Positions 1-8,014 of a DNA stretch of 10,232 bases are shown one piece after another. Position numbers and translations under genes: made by a program. How positions within the stretch are numbered: position 1 is the first letter of the stretch; each line of letters begins with the position of its first letter. The DNA is from an uncultured Alcaligenaceae bacterium (GTDB taxonomy: Bacteria; Pseudomonadota; Gammaproteobacteria; Burkholderiales; Burkholderiaceae_B). The stretch is from assembly GCA_937908115.1 (NCBI GenBank), contig CALEQZ010000071.1:1-10232 (forward strand), written 5' to 3'. The notes beneath the pieces are model-generated. The model ran no database searches and was not told the origin of the DNA. It was given only the letters and a program-made list of their open reading frames with translations.

Positions 1-406
1 CGCCGACGGCCGCGCCGCTGCGCCCGCCGTTGCCGCCGCCGCTGCGCGTGACCGCGGCGTCGGCGCCGGCGTTTGGGAACAGGCCGGCGCGCGATCCCTC
101 GATCAGCGCCAGCGCTTGCCGGTAGCGTGCCTCGGCCTGGGCGATGTTCTGGTTGGAGACGTCTACCTCGGCCACCAGGGCCTGTAGCAGCGGATCACCA
201 TAGCGCGTCCACCAGCGGTCGTCGGTCATAGGCTGCATGGACTGCGCCGGCACCCAGCCCTGCATGTGCTTGAACTCGGCCGGCACGGTCACTTCCGGCC
301 GTTCGTAATCAGGGCCGAGCGCGCAGCCGGCCAGCAGCAGCGCCAGGCTTGCCAAGGCGATGCGCAGCGACGGCGCGGCGCGGCGCGGATGCATCGAGCG
401 ATTCAT
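1..406 (-). CDS. Outer-membrane efflux lipoprotein, NodT/OprM family (N-terminal part, cut by window edge)
   Basis: This is the outer-membrane channel of the tripartite pump; it would dock onto the MdtA-like adaptor and let substrate leave the cell. The first 135 residues are visible. They show a basic N-terminus, a hydrophobic segment (about residues 14-26) and a lipobox LAGC with the acylated cysteine at residue 28. The GPDYERP motif that follows is typical of this family, as is the WW pair at 65-66, about 35 residues further on. A helical stretch with NQNIAQAEARYRQA (about 85-98) matches the periplasmic alpha-barrel start. A Gly/Ser-rich patch lies at 122-131. The ATG start at 406 overlaps the mdtC stop as ATGA and has a GGGAGG Shine-Dalgarno just upstream (411-416), so this start is well supported. 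Its position as last gene matches opmB in muxABC-opmB. The missing C-terminus prevents naming a precise orthologue. Confidence 0.93.
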   Translation of the reverse strand, partial: MNRSMHPRRAAPSLRIALASLALLLAGCALGPDYERPEVTVPAEFKHMQGWVPAQSMQPMTDDRWWTRYGDPLLQALVAEVDVSNQNIAQAEARYRQALALIEGSRAGLFPNAGADAAVTRSGGGNGGRSGAAVG

Positions 407-3400
407 TCTGCCTCCCGGATTCTGCCTGCGCGGCGGCCGGCACCCTTGCGGCGGTGCGTCCAGGCGCGCAGGCGGTCCAGACAAAGATAGACGACGGGGG
501 TCGTGTATAGCGTCAGCACCTGGCTGACGGCGAGGCCGCCGACGATGGCGATGCCCAGTGGGCGGCGCATCTCCGCGCCCTCGCCGGTGCTCAGCACCAA
601 TGGCAGTGCGCCGAGCAGGCCGGCCAGGTTGGTCATCAGGATGGGCCTCAAGCGCAGGCGCGCGGCACGGTAGATCGAGGCGAGCGGTCCCAGCCCGCGG
701 CGGCGCTGCGCCTCGAGCGCGAAGTCGATCATGAGGATGGCATTTTTCATGACCACCCCTATCAGCAGGAACAATCCCAAAAGTGCGACCAATGTGAACT
801 CGGTACCCGAGGCCATGAGCGCCAGCAGGGCGCCCACGCCGGCCGACGGCAAGGTCGACAGGATGGTCAACGGATGCAGCGTGCTTTCGTACAGCATGCC
901 CAGCACCAGGTACACCGCCACCAGCACGCCCAGGATCAGCATGGGTTGGGCCTGGACTGTCGCGCGGAAGTGCCCGGCGCGGCCGCCGACCCGCGCCTGC
1001 ACCTCGGTCGGCACCATGGCTTGGGCAAGCGCGCGATCCACTGCCTGCATGCCTGCCTCCATGGAGACGCCTTCGGCCAGCGAGAAGGGGATGCTGACCG
1101 CGGCGAACTGGCCGTCGTGGCGTACCCTGTCGTTGGACAGGCCATAGTCGTAACTGGCAAGCGCCGACAGCGGAACGCGGGTGCCGTCGGCGGCGATGAC
1201 TTGCAGCTGGTCCAGCACGCTCGGATCCTGCGTGTAGCGCGGCTCGATCTCCATGACCACGCGATACTGGTTCAGGCTGCCATAGAGCGTGGCCACCTGC
1301 CGCTGGCTGAAGGAGTTGTTCAGCACCTGCATGATGGTATTCATGTCCACGCCCAGGCGGCGCGCGGCTTCCCGGTCTATCTTGAGCATGACTTGGCGGG
1401 TCTGCTCATCGCCCGAGGCAGGCACGTCGACGAGCTCGGGTTGCGCGGCCAGCGCCTCGGTGACGCGCCGGTCCCACTGGCGCAGCAGGGACAGGTCGCC
1501 CGATAGCAGCGTCACCTCGTAGTCGCCCTGCGAGCCGATCGCGCGGGGCATGTTGATGTCTTGGTCGACGCTGAGCATGAGCATGCCGGCCGGCAGCGCC
1601 GGCTGCGACGCGCGCAGCCGGTCGACCACCGCCTGCGCCGATACCTTGCGCTCGGACAGGGGCTTGAGGCGCACCAGCATGCGTGCGTTGCTGATGCCGC
1701 GCTCGCCGCCGCTGGTGCCGATGACGTCCTGCACGGCCGGGTCCGCGAGCAGCAGCTTGCGGTAGGCCTCCATCTTGGGCTGCATCACCTGGTAGGACGC
1801 GCCGTCATCGCCGCGCACGAAACCTTGCAGCTGGCCGGTGTCCTGCTGCGGCAAGAAACCCTTGGGTATGGCCGCGTACAGGTAGACGTTCAGGGCGATG
1901 ACCGCGACCAGGCAGGCTAGCACCCACGGCCAGCGGCGCAGGCTCCAGGCGAGCGTGCGCGAGTAGCCGCGTAGCACGGCCGCGAAGACGCGCTCACTTG
2001 CCGCCCGCAGGCGGCCGGCCGGGCGTGACCCGTGCGGGGGCAGGAGCCTCGCGCACAGGCTGGGCGTCAGCGTCAGCGATGCCAGCAATGACACCAGCAT
2101 GGCCGCCGCAAGCGTGATGGAGAACTCCCGGAACAGCCGCTCGACCAGTCCGCCCATGAACAGGATGGAGACGAACACCACCACCAGCGCCAGGGTCATG
2201 GCCAGCAAGGTGAAGCCGACTTCGCCGGCGCCGCGCAACGCTGCACGCATCGGCGTCATGCCGTTTTCGACATGGCGCTGGATGTTTTCCATGACCACGA
2301 TGGCATCGTCGACCACCAATCCGGCCGCCACGATCAATGCCATCAGCGAGAGGTTGTTCAGCGAAAACCCGTACAGGTACATGATGGCGAAGGTGCCGAC
2401 CAGCGAAACGGGTATCGCCACGCTGGGGATGAACGCCGCCCGCAGGCTGCCCAAGAACGCCAGCACCACCAAAACGACCAGGCCGCAGGCCAGTAGCAGC
2501 GTCAGTTGCGCCTCGCGCAGCGTCGCCCGTATGCCCGGTGACCGGTCCATGACCACGGTCAGTTCGGCGTCCGCCGGCATCAGCTCGCGCAGCATGGGCA
2601 GCTGCGCGTAGACCTGGTCGATGGTTTCGACGATGTTGGCCCCGGGCTGGCGACTGATCATGACGATAACCGCCGGACGGTTATTGTGAAAGCCGCTCGT
2701 GTAGCGGTTTTCCACCGAATCGGTCACGGTGGCCACGTCGCCCAGCCGCACCGGCGCGCCATTGACGTAGCGCACGATGAGCGGCCGGTAGGCGTCGGCC
2801 TGGCGCAACTGCTCGCTGGTCTGCAGCAGCCAGCGGCGGCTGTCGTCCTCGATCATGCCGCGCGGGCGCAGCGGGTTGGCTTCGGAAATGGCGCGGCGGA
2901 TGTCGTCCAGCGCGATCCCGTAATGCGCAAGCAGGTTGGGGTCGAGCTGCACGCGCACGGCCGGCAGCGATGCGCCGTCGACCGTGACGTCGCCCACGCC
3001 CGAGATCTGTGCCAGGCGCTGCGCCAGGATGGTCGATGCCGCGTCATAGAGCTGGCCGGGCGCAAGGTTGTCCGAGCTCAAGGCCAACGCCATGATAGGC
3101 GCCTGCGAAGGGTTGATCTTGCGATAGGTGGGGTTGCCGGGCATCCCCGAGGGCAATTCCCCGCGTGCGGCATTGATGGCAGCCTGCACGTCGCGCGCCG
3201 CGTCGTTGATGTCGCGGTCCAGCTCGAACTGCAGCAGGATCATGGTCGAGCCCGTGCTGCTGGAGGACACCAGCGACGTGACGCCGGCGATGCTGCCCAT
3301 GGCGCGCTCGAGCGGCGCGGCCACGGTGGCGGCCATGGTCTCCGGGTCGGCGCCCGGGAGGCTGGCGTTGACGACGATGGCCGGGAATTCCACTTGCGGC

Positions 3401-3510
3401 AGCGATGCCACCGGCAGCAGCCGCCAAGCCAGCGCGCCCACCAGCAGCAGCGCGGCGGCCAGCAGGCTGGCGGCCACGGGGCGTCGGACGAAGGGCCGGG
3501 AAATGTTCAT
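403..3510 (-). CDS. mdtC: RND multidrug efflux permease, MdtC/MuxC type
   Basis: This inner-membrane proton/drug antiporter of the HAE1 RND family is 1035 residues long, full length for the family. It starts with the usual cytoplasmic RRPVA motif and a first membrane helix (about 10-30). A periplasmic porter half follows, then helices TM2-TM6. The TM4 signature GLVVDDAIVVMENI carries the proton-relay aspartates D401 and D402. A second periplasmic half is followed by TM8-TM12, with the relay lysine K922 in GVVMKNAILMIDF. The SSSSTGST stretch (82-89), INDAARDVQAAINAA and the SLNNLSLMAL motif resemble E. coli MdtC more than MdtB. MdtC works with MdtB in a mixed trimer in E. coli (established there, inferred here). 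The start ATG at 3510 has only a weak AGG upstream and overlaps the stop of a mini-ORF. Its stop overlaps the next gene by 4 bases. The Arg/Lys-rich tail (about 1014-1032) is presumably cytoplasmic. Confidence 0.96.
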   Translation of the reverse strand: MNISRPFVRRPVAASLLAAALLLVGALAWRLLPVASLPQVEFPAIVVNASLPGADPETMAATVAAPLERAMGSIAGVTSLVSSSSTGSTMILLQFELDRDINDAARDVQAAINAARGELPSGMPGNPTYRKINPSQAPIMALALSSDNLAPGQLYDAASTILAQRLAQISGVGDVTVDGASLPAVRVQLDPNLLAHYGIALDDIRRAISEANPLRPRGMIEDDSRRWLLQTSEQLRQADAYRPLIVRYVNGAPVRLGDVATVTDSVENRYTSGFHNNRPAVIVMISRQPGANIVETIDQVYAQLPMLRELMPADAELTVVMDRSPGIRATLREAQLTLLLACGLVVLVVLAFLGSLRAAFIPSVAIPVSLVGTFAIMYLYGFSLNNLSLMALIVAAGLVVDDAIVVMENIQRHVENGMTPMRAALRGAGEVGFTLLAMTLALVVVFVSILFMGGLVERLFREFSITLAAAMLVSLLASLTLTPSLCARLLPPHGSRPAGRLRAASERVFAAVLRGYSRTLAWSLRRWPWVLACLVAVIALNVYLYAAIPKGFLPQQDTGQLQGFVRGDDGASYQVMQPKMEAYRKLLLADPAVQDVIGTSGGERGISNARMLVRLKPLSERKVSAQAVVDRLRASQPALPAGMLMLSVDQDINMPRAIGSQGDYEVTLLSGDLSLLRQWDRRVTEALAAQPELVDVPASGDEQTRQVMLKIDREAARRLGVDMNTIMQVLNNSFSQRQVATLYGSLNQYRVVMEIEPRYTQDPSVLDQLQVIAADGTRVPLSALASYDYGLSNDRVRHDGQFAAVSIPFSLAEGVSMEAGMQAVDRALAQAMVPTEVQARVGGRAGHFRATVQAQPMLILGVLVAVYLVLGMLYESTLHPLTILSTLPSAGVGALLALMASGTEFTLVALLGLFLLIGVVMKNAILMIDFALEAQRRRGLGPLASIYRAARLRLRPILMTNLAGLLGALPLVLSTGEGAEMRRPLGIAIVGGLAVSQVLTLYTTPVVYLCLDRLRAWTHRRKGAGRRAGRIREAE
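411..416 (-). promoter_or_regulatory. Ribosome binding site of the outer-membrane lipoprotein gene
   Basis: On the minus strand GGGAGG lies 4 bases before the ATG at 406, inside the last codons of mdtC. It supports the choice of ATG 406 over the second in-frame ATG four codons later. Together with the ATGA overlap it suggests both re-initiation by ribosomes leaving mdtC and some independent initiation. Confidence 0.6.
700..732 (-). repeat. 33-base perfect direct repeat, copy 1 (in mdtC)
   Basis: These 33 bases are identical to 3854-3886, including all synonymous positions, and encode MIDFALEAQRR (residues 927-937) just after the TM10 lysine. The two copies are in the same orientation and the same codon register, 3154 bases apart. 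Confidence 0.9.
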
Positions 3511-3563
3511 GATCCGGCCTGCCCACGTGAGACCGCTTCGGTCGCGCGTCTGCCTGCCGTCAT
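3507..3563 (-). CDS. Possible 18-codon coupling ORF between mdtB and mdtC
   Basis: A short ORF encoding MTAGRRATEAVSRGQAGS fills the 49-base gap between the two permease genes. Its ATG (3563) overlaps the mdtB stop as ATGA, and its TGA overlaps the mdtC start as ATGA. An AGGAG Shine-Dalgarno lies 5 bases before its ATG, clearly better than the weak AGG preceding mdtC. The peptide is basic, has no hydrophobic segment and no recognisable domain. The likely role, if translated, is to carry ribosomes from mdtB to mdtC rather than to make a functional peptide. The arrangement is read directly from sequence; translation and function are inference. It could also be a chance feature of a GC-rich spacer. 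Confidence 0.4.
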   Translation of the reverse strand: MTAGRRATEAVSRGQAGS

Positions 3564-6500
3564 GGCTGCTCCTGCGCCTGCGTCGCCTGGCCGCGTGCGC
3601 GCCAGGCGCGCACGCGGCGGCCCAGGCGGTCGAAGAACAGATAGACCACCGGCGTGGTGAACAGTGTCAGCACTTGGCTGACCAGCAGCCCGCCGACCAT
3701 GACCAGCCCAAGCGGCTGGCGCAGCTCCGCGCCCGCGCCGGTGGCCAGCATCAGGGGTATGGCGCCAAACAGCGCGGCCATCGTCGTCATCAGGATGGGC
3801 CGGAAGCGCAGCAGCGCGGCACGCCGTATCGCCTGGCGCGGGGGCAACCCGTCGCGGCGCTGCGCCTCGAGCGCGAAGTCGATCATCATGATGCCGTTCT
3901 TCTTGACCAAGCCGATGAGCAGCACGATGCCGATGACGGCGATCAGGTCCAGGTCCGTGCCGGTCAGCAACAGCGCGGCCAGTGCGCCGACGGTGGCCGA
4001 GGGCAGCGTCGACAGGATGGTGATGGGATGGATGGTGCTCTCGTAGAGCACGCCCAGCACGATGTACATGGTCACCACCGCCGCCAGGATCAGCCACAGG
4101 GTGTTCTCCAGCGAGGCACGGAAGGCTTCGGCCGCGCCCTGGAAGCGCAATTCGATGCCGGCGGACAGCCCGATGTCGGCCTGCGCCTGCTCGATCGCCG
4201 CAACGGCCTGGCCCAGCGAGGTGCCGGGCGCCAGGTTGAACGACACCGTCGCGGCAGGGAACTGCCCGACGTGGCTGCGCAGCAGGGCGGCGGGCCGCTC
4301 GACCACGCGCGCCAGCGCAGAGAGCCGGATGTTGTTGCCGTCGGCGCCGGGCACGTACAGCCGGTCCAGGTCGCCAGGCGAGCGGGCATGGCGCGGATCG
4401 ACTTCCAGCACGATGCGGTACTGGTTCGACTGGGTGAACAGCGTGGCGATCTGGCGCTGCCCATAGGCGCTGTAGAGCGCGTTGTCGATCGCCGACATCG
4501 TCACGCCCAGCCGCGCGGCCGCGTCCCGGTCCACGTCTATGTACAGCTCCAGCCCGCCCTGTTGAAGGTCGCTGGAGACGTCGCGCAGCTCGTCCAGCTC
4601 GCGCAGGCGCTGCACGAGCCTGGGCGTCCATTGCGCCAGCAGCGCCTCATCAGGCGAGGTCAGCGTGAACTGGTACTGCGCGCGGCTGACGCGATCCTCT
4701 ATGGTCAGTTCCTGCGCCGGCTGCATGTAGAGCGAGATGCCGGGGATGGAGGCGGTCCGCTCGGTCAGCCGCCGCATGATGGCTTGCACCGAATCGCTGC
4801 GCTGGCCGTGGGGGCGCAGGTTGACCTGGATGCGCCCGGTGTTGATCGCCGGGTTGGTGCCGTCCACGCCGATGAACGACGACAGGCTGACGACGTCTGG
4901 GTCTTCGAGGATGGCCGAAGCCAGCGCCTGCTGGCGCTCTGCCATCGCGCCAAAGGAAATGGTCTGCGGCGCCTCGGTCACGCCTTGGATGACGCCGCTG
5001 TCCTGCACCGGAAAGAAGCCCTTGGGGACCAACAGGTAGAGCACGGCGGTCAATGCCAGCGTCGCGGCCGTGGCAAGCAGGCCCAGCCGCTGGTGACGCA
5101 GCACCCAGACGAGCATGCGGTCGTAGCGCCGGATCACGCGCGCCAGCAGCCCAGGAGGACCCTCGGCGGCGTGGTCGTCGGGCAGCATGCGCGCGCACAT
5201 CATGGGCGTGAGTGTCAGCGACACCGCCAGCGACAGCAAAATGGCCACGGCCAGCGTGATGGCGAATTCGTGGAACAGCCGGCCCACCACGTCGCCCATG
5301 AACAGCAGCGGAATCAGCACGGCGATCAGCGACAAGGTCAGCGACACCAGCGTAAAGCCGATTTCGGATGCCCCCTTGAGCGCGGCCTGCATGGGCGAGG
5401 CGCCGGCCTCCCGGTGCCGGGCGATGTTTTCGAGCATGACGATGGCGTCGTCGACGACGAACCCCGTGGCGATCGTCAGCGCCATCAGCGTCAGGTTGTT
5501 GATCGAATAGCCGGCCAAGTACATGACCCCGAAGGTGCCGACCAGCGACAGCGGCACGGCCACGCTGGGAATGATGGTGGCCGGCAGGTTGCGCAGGAAA
5601 AGGAAGGTGACCAACACCACCAGCCCGACGGCGAAGACGAGCTCGCGCTGCACGTCGCGCACCGAGGAGCGAATGCTTTGCGTGCGATCGGTCAGGACCT
5701 GCACGTCGACGGCTGCTGGCAGCGCCGCCGTCAACTGCGGCAGCAGCGCCTGGACGCGGTCGACTACCTCGATCACGTTGGCGCCGGGCTGGCGCTGGAT
5801 ATTGACCAGCACGGCGGGCAGCTCGCCCGACCACGCGGCCAGCCGGCTGTCCTCGGCGCCGCTTTCGATGGTGGCCACGTCGCCCAGGCGCAGCGGGGCA
5901 CCGTTCTGGTAGCTGATGATCAGCCGGCGATATTCCTCGGGCGAGCGCAGCTGGTCGTTGGCGCCCATCATCACCGAGCGCAGGGGGCCGTCGAAGCTGC
6001 CCTTGGGCTGGTTGACGTTGGCCGATGCGATGGCCGCGCGCACGTCTTCCAGGCTCAGGCCGTAGGCGGCCAGCGCCGACGGATTGACCTGCACGCGAAA
6101 CGCCGGTTTTTGGCCGCCCGCCAGGCTGACCATGCCCACGCCCGACACCTGGGCGAGCCGCTGCGCCATGCGCGTGTCGACCAGGTCATAGACCTGCGGC
6201 AAAGGCAGGGTGGGGGAGGTGACGGCCAGCGTCATGATGGGCAGGTCGGCCGGATTGACCTTGCGGTAGACGGGCGGGGCGGGCAGGTCGCCGGGCAGCA
6301 GGCTGCCTGCCGCGCTGATCGCCGCCTGTACCTCCTGCTCGGCCACGCCCATGTCCAGGTCCAGCGCGAACTGCAGGGTGATCACCGACGCGCCCGCCGA
6401 GCTGGTCGAGGACATCTGCTTCAGCCCTGGGATCTGGCCGAAGCGCCGCTCCAGCGGTGCGGTAATCGCGCTGGTGGTGACTTCAGGGCTGGCGCCGGGG

Positions 6501-6652
6501 TAGTAGGTGAAGACCTGGATGATGGGGTAGTCGACCTGCGGCAGCGCCGAGACCGGCAACATCCGCCAAGCCATGACGCCCGACAATAGCAGCGCCACCA
6601 TCAGCAGCGCCGTGGCCACCGGCCGGCGGATGAAAATGCCAGACAGGTTCAT
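3560..6652 (-). CDS. mdtB: RND multidrug efflux permease, MdtB/MuxB type
   Basis: This is the second inner-membrane RND (HAE1) proton/drug antiporter, 1030 residues and full length. It begins with the RRPVATALLMVALLL first helix (about 9-28). The first periplasmic porter half (about 35-330) contains SSTSSAGASVITLQF and YRKVNPADLPIMTLAVTS. TM4 carries GFVVDDAIVMLENIARH with relay aspartates D401 and D402. TM10 carries GLVKKNGIMMIDF with lysines 917/918. Segments such as NNLTLMALTIATGFVVDDAI, LLFMGDVVGRLF and KGFFPVQDSGVIQG are near-identical to E. coli MdtB as I recall it, so B and C can be told apart. In E. coli two MdtB and one MdtC form the working trimer, with MdtB mainly driving proton translocation; this is inferred to apply here. 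The ATG at 6652 overlaps the mdtA stop (ATGA), preceded by a GC-rich, poor Shine-Dalgarno, so translation is probably coupled to mdtA. Confidence 0.96.
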   Translation of the reverse strand: MNLSGIFIRRPVATALLMVALLLSGVMAWRMLPVSALPQVDYPIIQVFTYYPGASPEVTTSAITAPLERRFGQIPGLKQMSSTSSAGASVITLQFALDLDMGVAEQEVQAAISAAGSLLPGDLPAPPVYRKVNPADLPIMTLAVTSPTLPLPQVYDLVDTRMAQRLAQVSGVGMVSLAGGQKPAFRVQVNPSALAAYGLSLEDVRAAIASANVNQPKGSFDGPLRSVMMGANDQLRSPEEYRRLIISYQNGAPLRLGDVATIESGAEDSRLAAWSGELPAVLVNIQRQPGANVIEVVDRVQALLPQLTAALPAAVDVQVLTDRTQSIRSSVRDVQRELVFAVGLVVLVTFLFLRNLPATIIPSVAVPLSLVGTFGVMYLAGYSINNLTLMALTIATGFVVDDAIVMLENIARHREAGASPMQAALKGASEIGFTLVSLTLSLIAVLIPLLFMGDVVGRLFHEFAITLAVAILLSLAVSLTLTPMMCARMLPDDHAAEGPPGLLARVIRRYDRMLVWVLRHQRLGLLATAATLALTAVLYLLVPKGFFPVQDSGVIQGVTEAPQTISFGAMAERQQALASAILEDPDVVSLSSFIGVDGTNPAINTGRIQVNLRPHGQRSDSVQAIMRRLTERTASIPGISLYMQPAQELTIEDRVSRAQYQFTLTSPDEALLAQWTPRLVQRLRELDELRDVSSDLQQGGLELYIDVDRDAAARLGVTMSAIDNALYSAYGQRQIATLFTQSNQYRIVLEVDPRHARSPGDLDRLYVPGADGNNIRLSALARVVERPAALLRSHVGQFPAATVSFNLAPGTSLGQAVAAIEQAQADIGLSAGIELRFQGAAEAFRASLENTLWLILAAVVTMYIVLGVLYESTIHPITILSTLPSATVGALAALLLTGTDLDLIAVIGIVLLIGLVKKNGIMMIDFALEAQRRDGLPPRQAIRRAALLRFRPILMTTMAALFGAIPLMLATGAGAELRQPLGLVMVGGLLVSQVLTLFTTPVVYLFFDRLGRRVRAWRARGQATQAQEQP
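3569..3573 (-). promoter_or_regulatory. Strong Shine-Dalgarno inside the end of mdtB
   Basis: The minus strand reads AGGAG with a 5-base spacer (CAGCC) before the ATG at 3563. It sits in the last codons of mdtB and belongs to the 18-codon mini-ORF, not to mdtC, whose start is 53 bases further on. Confidence 0.5.
3854..3886 (-). repeat. 33-base perfect direct repeat, copy 2 (in mdtB)
   Basis: Identical to 700-732 in mdtC; encodes MIDFALEAQRR at MdtB residues 923-933. Flanking bases differ on both sides, so the match is exactly 11 codons. Confidence 0.9.
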
Positions 6653-7902
6653 CGCCCGCCGCCCGGCCGGCGCCGCCGGGAAGGTTCACTACCCTGTTCG
6701 CCGCGCGCAGCGCCCGGCGCGCCAGTGGTGGGCGCGCCTGCGGCCGGCGGCTCAGCCACGACCTGCACCGCGCGGCCTTCGCTCAGACGGTCCAAGCCTT
6801 CCAGCACGACCTGCTCGCCTTCGGCCAGGCCTTCGAGCACGGCCACGCGCCCGTCTTCCTGCGGGCCGAGCTTGAGCAGCCGCACGCTGGCTTTCTGCTC
6901 GGGCGTGACGACGTATACGTAGGTACCGCGCGAGCCGTACTGCACGGCATCGGCCGGAATGGTGAGCACGTCGCGCAGCGTGCGGACCCGCAGGCGCACG
7001 TTGACGAATTGGTTGGGAAACAGCGCCTCATCGTCGTTGTCGAAGACGGCGCGCAGCCGCAGGGTGCCCGTCGCCGTGTCGATGCGGTTGTCCACGGTGG
7101 CCAGGGTGCCCGTTGCCAGCACGCGCGTTTCCTCGCGGTCCCAGGCCTGCACGACCAACTTGCGCCCGGCGCGGACCTGCTGCATGACTGGGTCGAGCTG
7201 GCTTTCCGGAATGGAGAACAACACCGAGATCGGCTTGACCTGGGTGATGACGGCAATGCCGTCGGCGTCCGTGCTGCTGACGAGGTTGCCCGGGTCGACC
7301 GCGCGCAGGCCGATGCGGCCCGATAGCGGCGCTTCGATGCGGGTGAAGGACAGTTGCAGGCGCGCATCGTCGACACGGCCTTGGTCGACCTTGACCGTGC
7401 CCTGGTACTGCCGCACCAGCGCCTGTTGGCTGTCGAGCTGTTGGCGGGCGATCGAGTCCTGCTTGTACAGCGTTTGGTAGCGCTTCAGGTCCAGTTCGGC
7501 GTTGCGCAGCAGGGCGAGGTTCTGCTGTTGCTGGCCTTCGGCCTGCGCCAGCTGGGCTTCGTAGGGACGGGGGTCGATGCGCGCGAGCAACTGCCCCGCT
7601 TCGACGTATTGGCCTTCCTCGAACAGCACCTCGACGAGCTCGCCCTGGACACGGCTGCGCACGGTCACTGTATTGAGCGGCACGACGGTGCCGATGGCGC
7701 GCAGCGTCACGTCCAGGTTGCCCAGCGCAGCCAGCGTGGTGCGCACGGGCACGGGCCCGGTGCGCAAGGCGGCTGCCGGCGGCGCGCTCGTGCCGCCGCC
7801 AGGGCGCAGGTACAGGTAGGCCGCCGCCAGGACGGCGACGATGGCCAGCACCGCGACCAGGCGGCGCGTTCGTTTGTTGGGTAGGCGCAAGGTTCGGGAC
7901 AT
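6649..7902 (-). CDS. mdtA: RND efflux membrane fusion protein (periplasmic adaptor), MdtA type
   Basis: This adaptor links the MdtB/MdtC permease to the outer-membrane channel. From the ATG at 7902 it is 417 residues. It has a basic N-terminus (KRTRR at 10-14) and a single membrane anchor or uncleaved signal (about 15-32), with no lipobox. The first half of the lipoyl/barrel-sandwich domain is about 67-109 (RAIGTVVPLNTVTVRSRVQG, EEGQYVEAGQLLARIDP). A Gln-rich helical hairpin follows (about 110-184), then the returning lipoyl half FTRIEAPLSGRIG (185-197), beta-barrel and membrane-proximal domains. The last 35 residues (383-417) are a Pro/Gly/Ala-rich tail ending in RRRRPGGGR. The frame stays open upstream to a GTG at 8025, but those extra 41 residues are Arg/Pro-rich and would place the anchor far inside, so ATG 7902 is preferred. 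No good Shine-Dalgarno is visible before it. The stop overlaps mdtB as ATGA. Confidence 0.93.
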   Translation of the reverse strand: MSRTLRLPNKRTRRLVAVLAIVAVLAAAYLYLRPGGGTSAPPAAALRTGPVPVRTTLAALGNLDVTLRAIGTVVPLNTVTVRSRVQGELVEVLFEEGQYVEAGQLLARIDPRPYEAQLAQAEGQQQQNLALLRNAELDLKRYQTLYKQDSIARQQLDSQQALVRQYQGTVKVDQGRVDDARLQLSFTRIEAPLSGRIGLRAVDPGNLVSSTDADGIAVITQVKPISVLFSIPESQLDPVMQQVRAGRKLVVQAWDREETRVLATGTLATVDNRIDTATGTLRLRAVFDNDDEALFPNQFVNVRLRVRTLRDVLTIPADAVQYGSRGTYVYVVTPEQKASVRLLKLGPQEDGRVAVLEGLAEGEQVVLEGLDRLSEGRAVQVVAEPPAAGAPTTGAPGAARGEQGSEPSRRRRPGGGR

Positions 7903-7955
7903 GCTGGAATCGTGCAAGCGGGCCCCGCAGGCGCGAGCCGGGGGCGCAGGGCGTC

Positions 7956-7971
7956 GCGGCATTATTGCCGC
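7956..7971. repeat. Inverted repeat: 6-bp stem with AT-only loop
   Basis: GCGGCA, loop TTAT, TGCCGC on the plus strand is a perfect 6-bp stem with an A/T-only tetraloop in very GC-rich surroundings. On the minus strand it contains AATAAT (5 of 6 to a -10 box), but no matching -35 box lies at 15-18 bases. It is 54 bases before the mdtA start, so it may be an operator or an mRNA leader hairpin. Confidence 0.35.
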
Positions 7972-7986
7972 TTTCGCTGCCAATCG

Positions 7987-8000
7987 CGGCCTGCCGGCCG
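7987..8000. repeat. Inverted repeat: 5-bp stem, 4-base loop
   Basis: CGGCC, loop TGCC, GGCCG. Short GC palindromes like this are common in such DNA, so it has weight only as one of three closely spaced in the mdtA leader. Confidence 0.25.
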
Positions 8001-8014
8001 AAACATTGATTTCA

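Noticed and set aside
2686..3660. Plus-strand open frame of 324 codons opposite the start of mdtC and the end of mdtB
   Set aside because: His/Gln/Arg/Ala-rich product with no recognisable motif, lying opposite well-conserved permease sequence; a GC-driven shadow.
3507..4631. Minus-strand 374-codon frame overlapping the 3' end of mdtB
   Set aside because: Almost all of it is an out-of-frame reading of mdtB with Arg/Ala-rich composition. Only its last 18 codons, from the ATG at 3563, are reported, because they have their own Shine-Dalgarno and bridge to mdtC.
3128..6589. Very long plus-strand open frame (1153 codons) opposite mdtB and the start of mdtC
   Set aside because: Over mdtB it runs in exact codon-for-codon antisense register, so a stop would need TTA, CTA or TCA codons in mdtB, which are rare in GC-rich genes. 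It also crosses the mdtB-mdtC gap into a different register. Its product is rich in Gln, His, Arg and Gly with no domain, while both opposite genes are unmistakable RND permeases.
7962..8006. Possible 14-codon leader peptide upstream of mdtA
   Set aside because: It has an ATG and a TAA stop but no Shine-Dalgarno and no run of regulatory codons, so attenuation is not supported.
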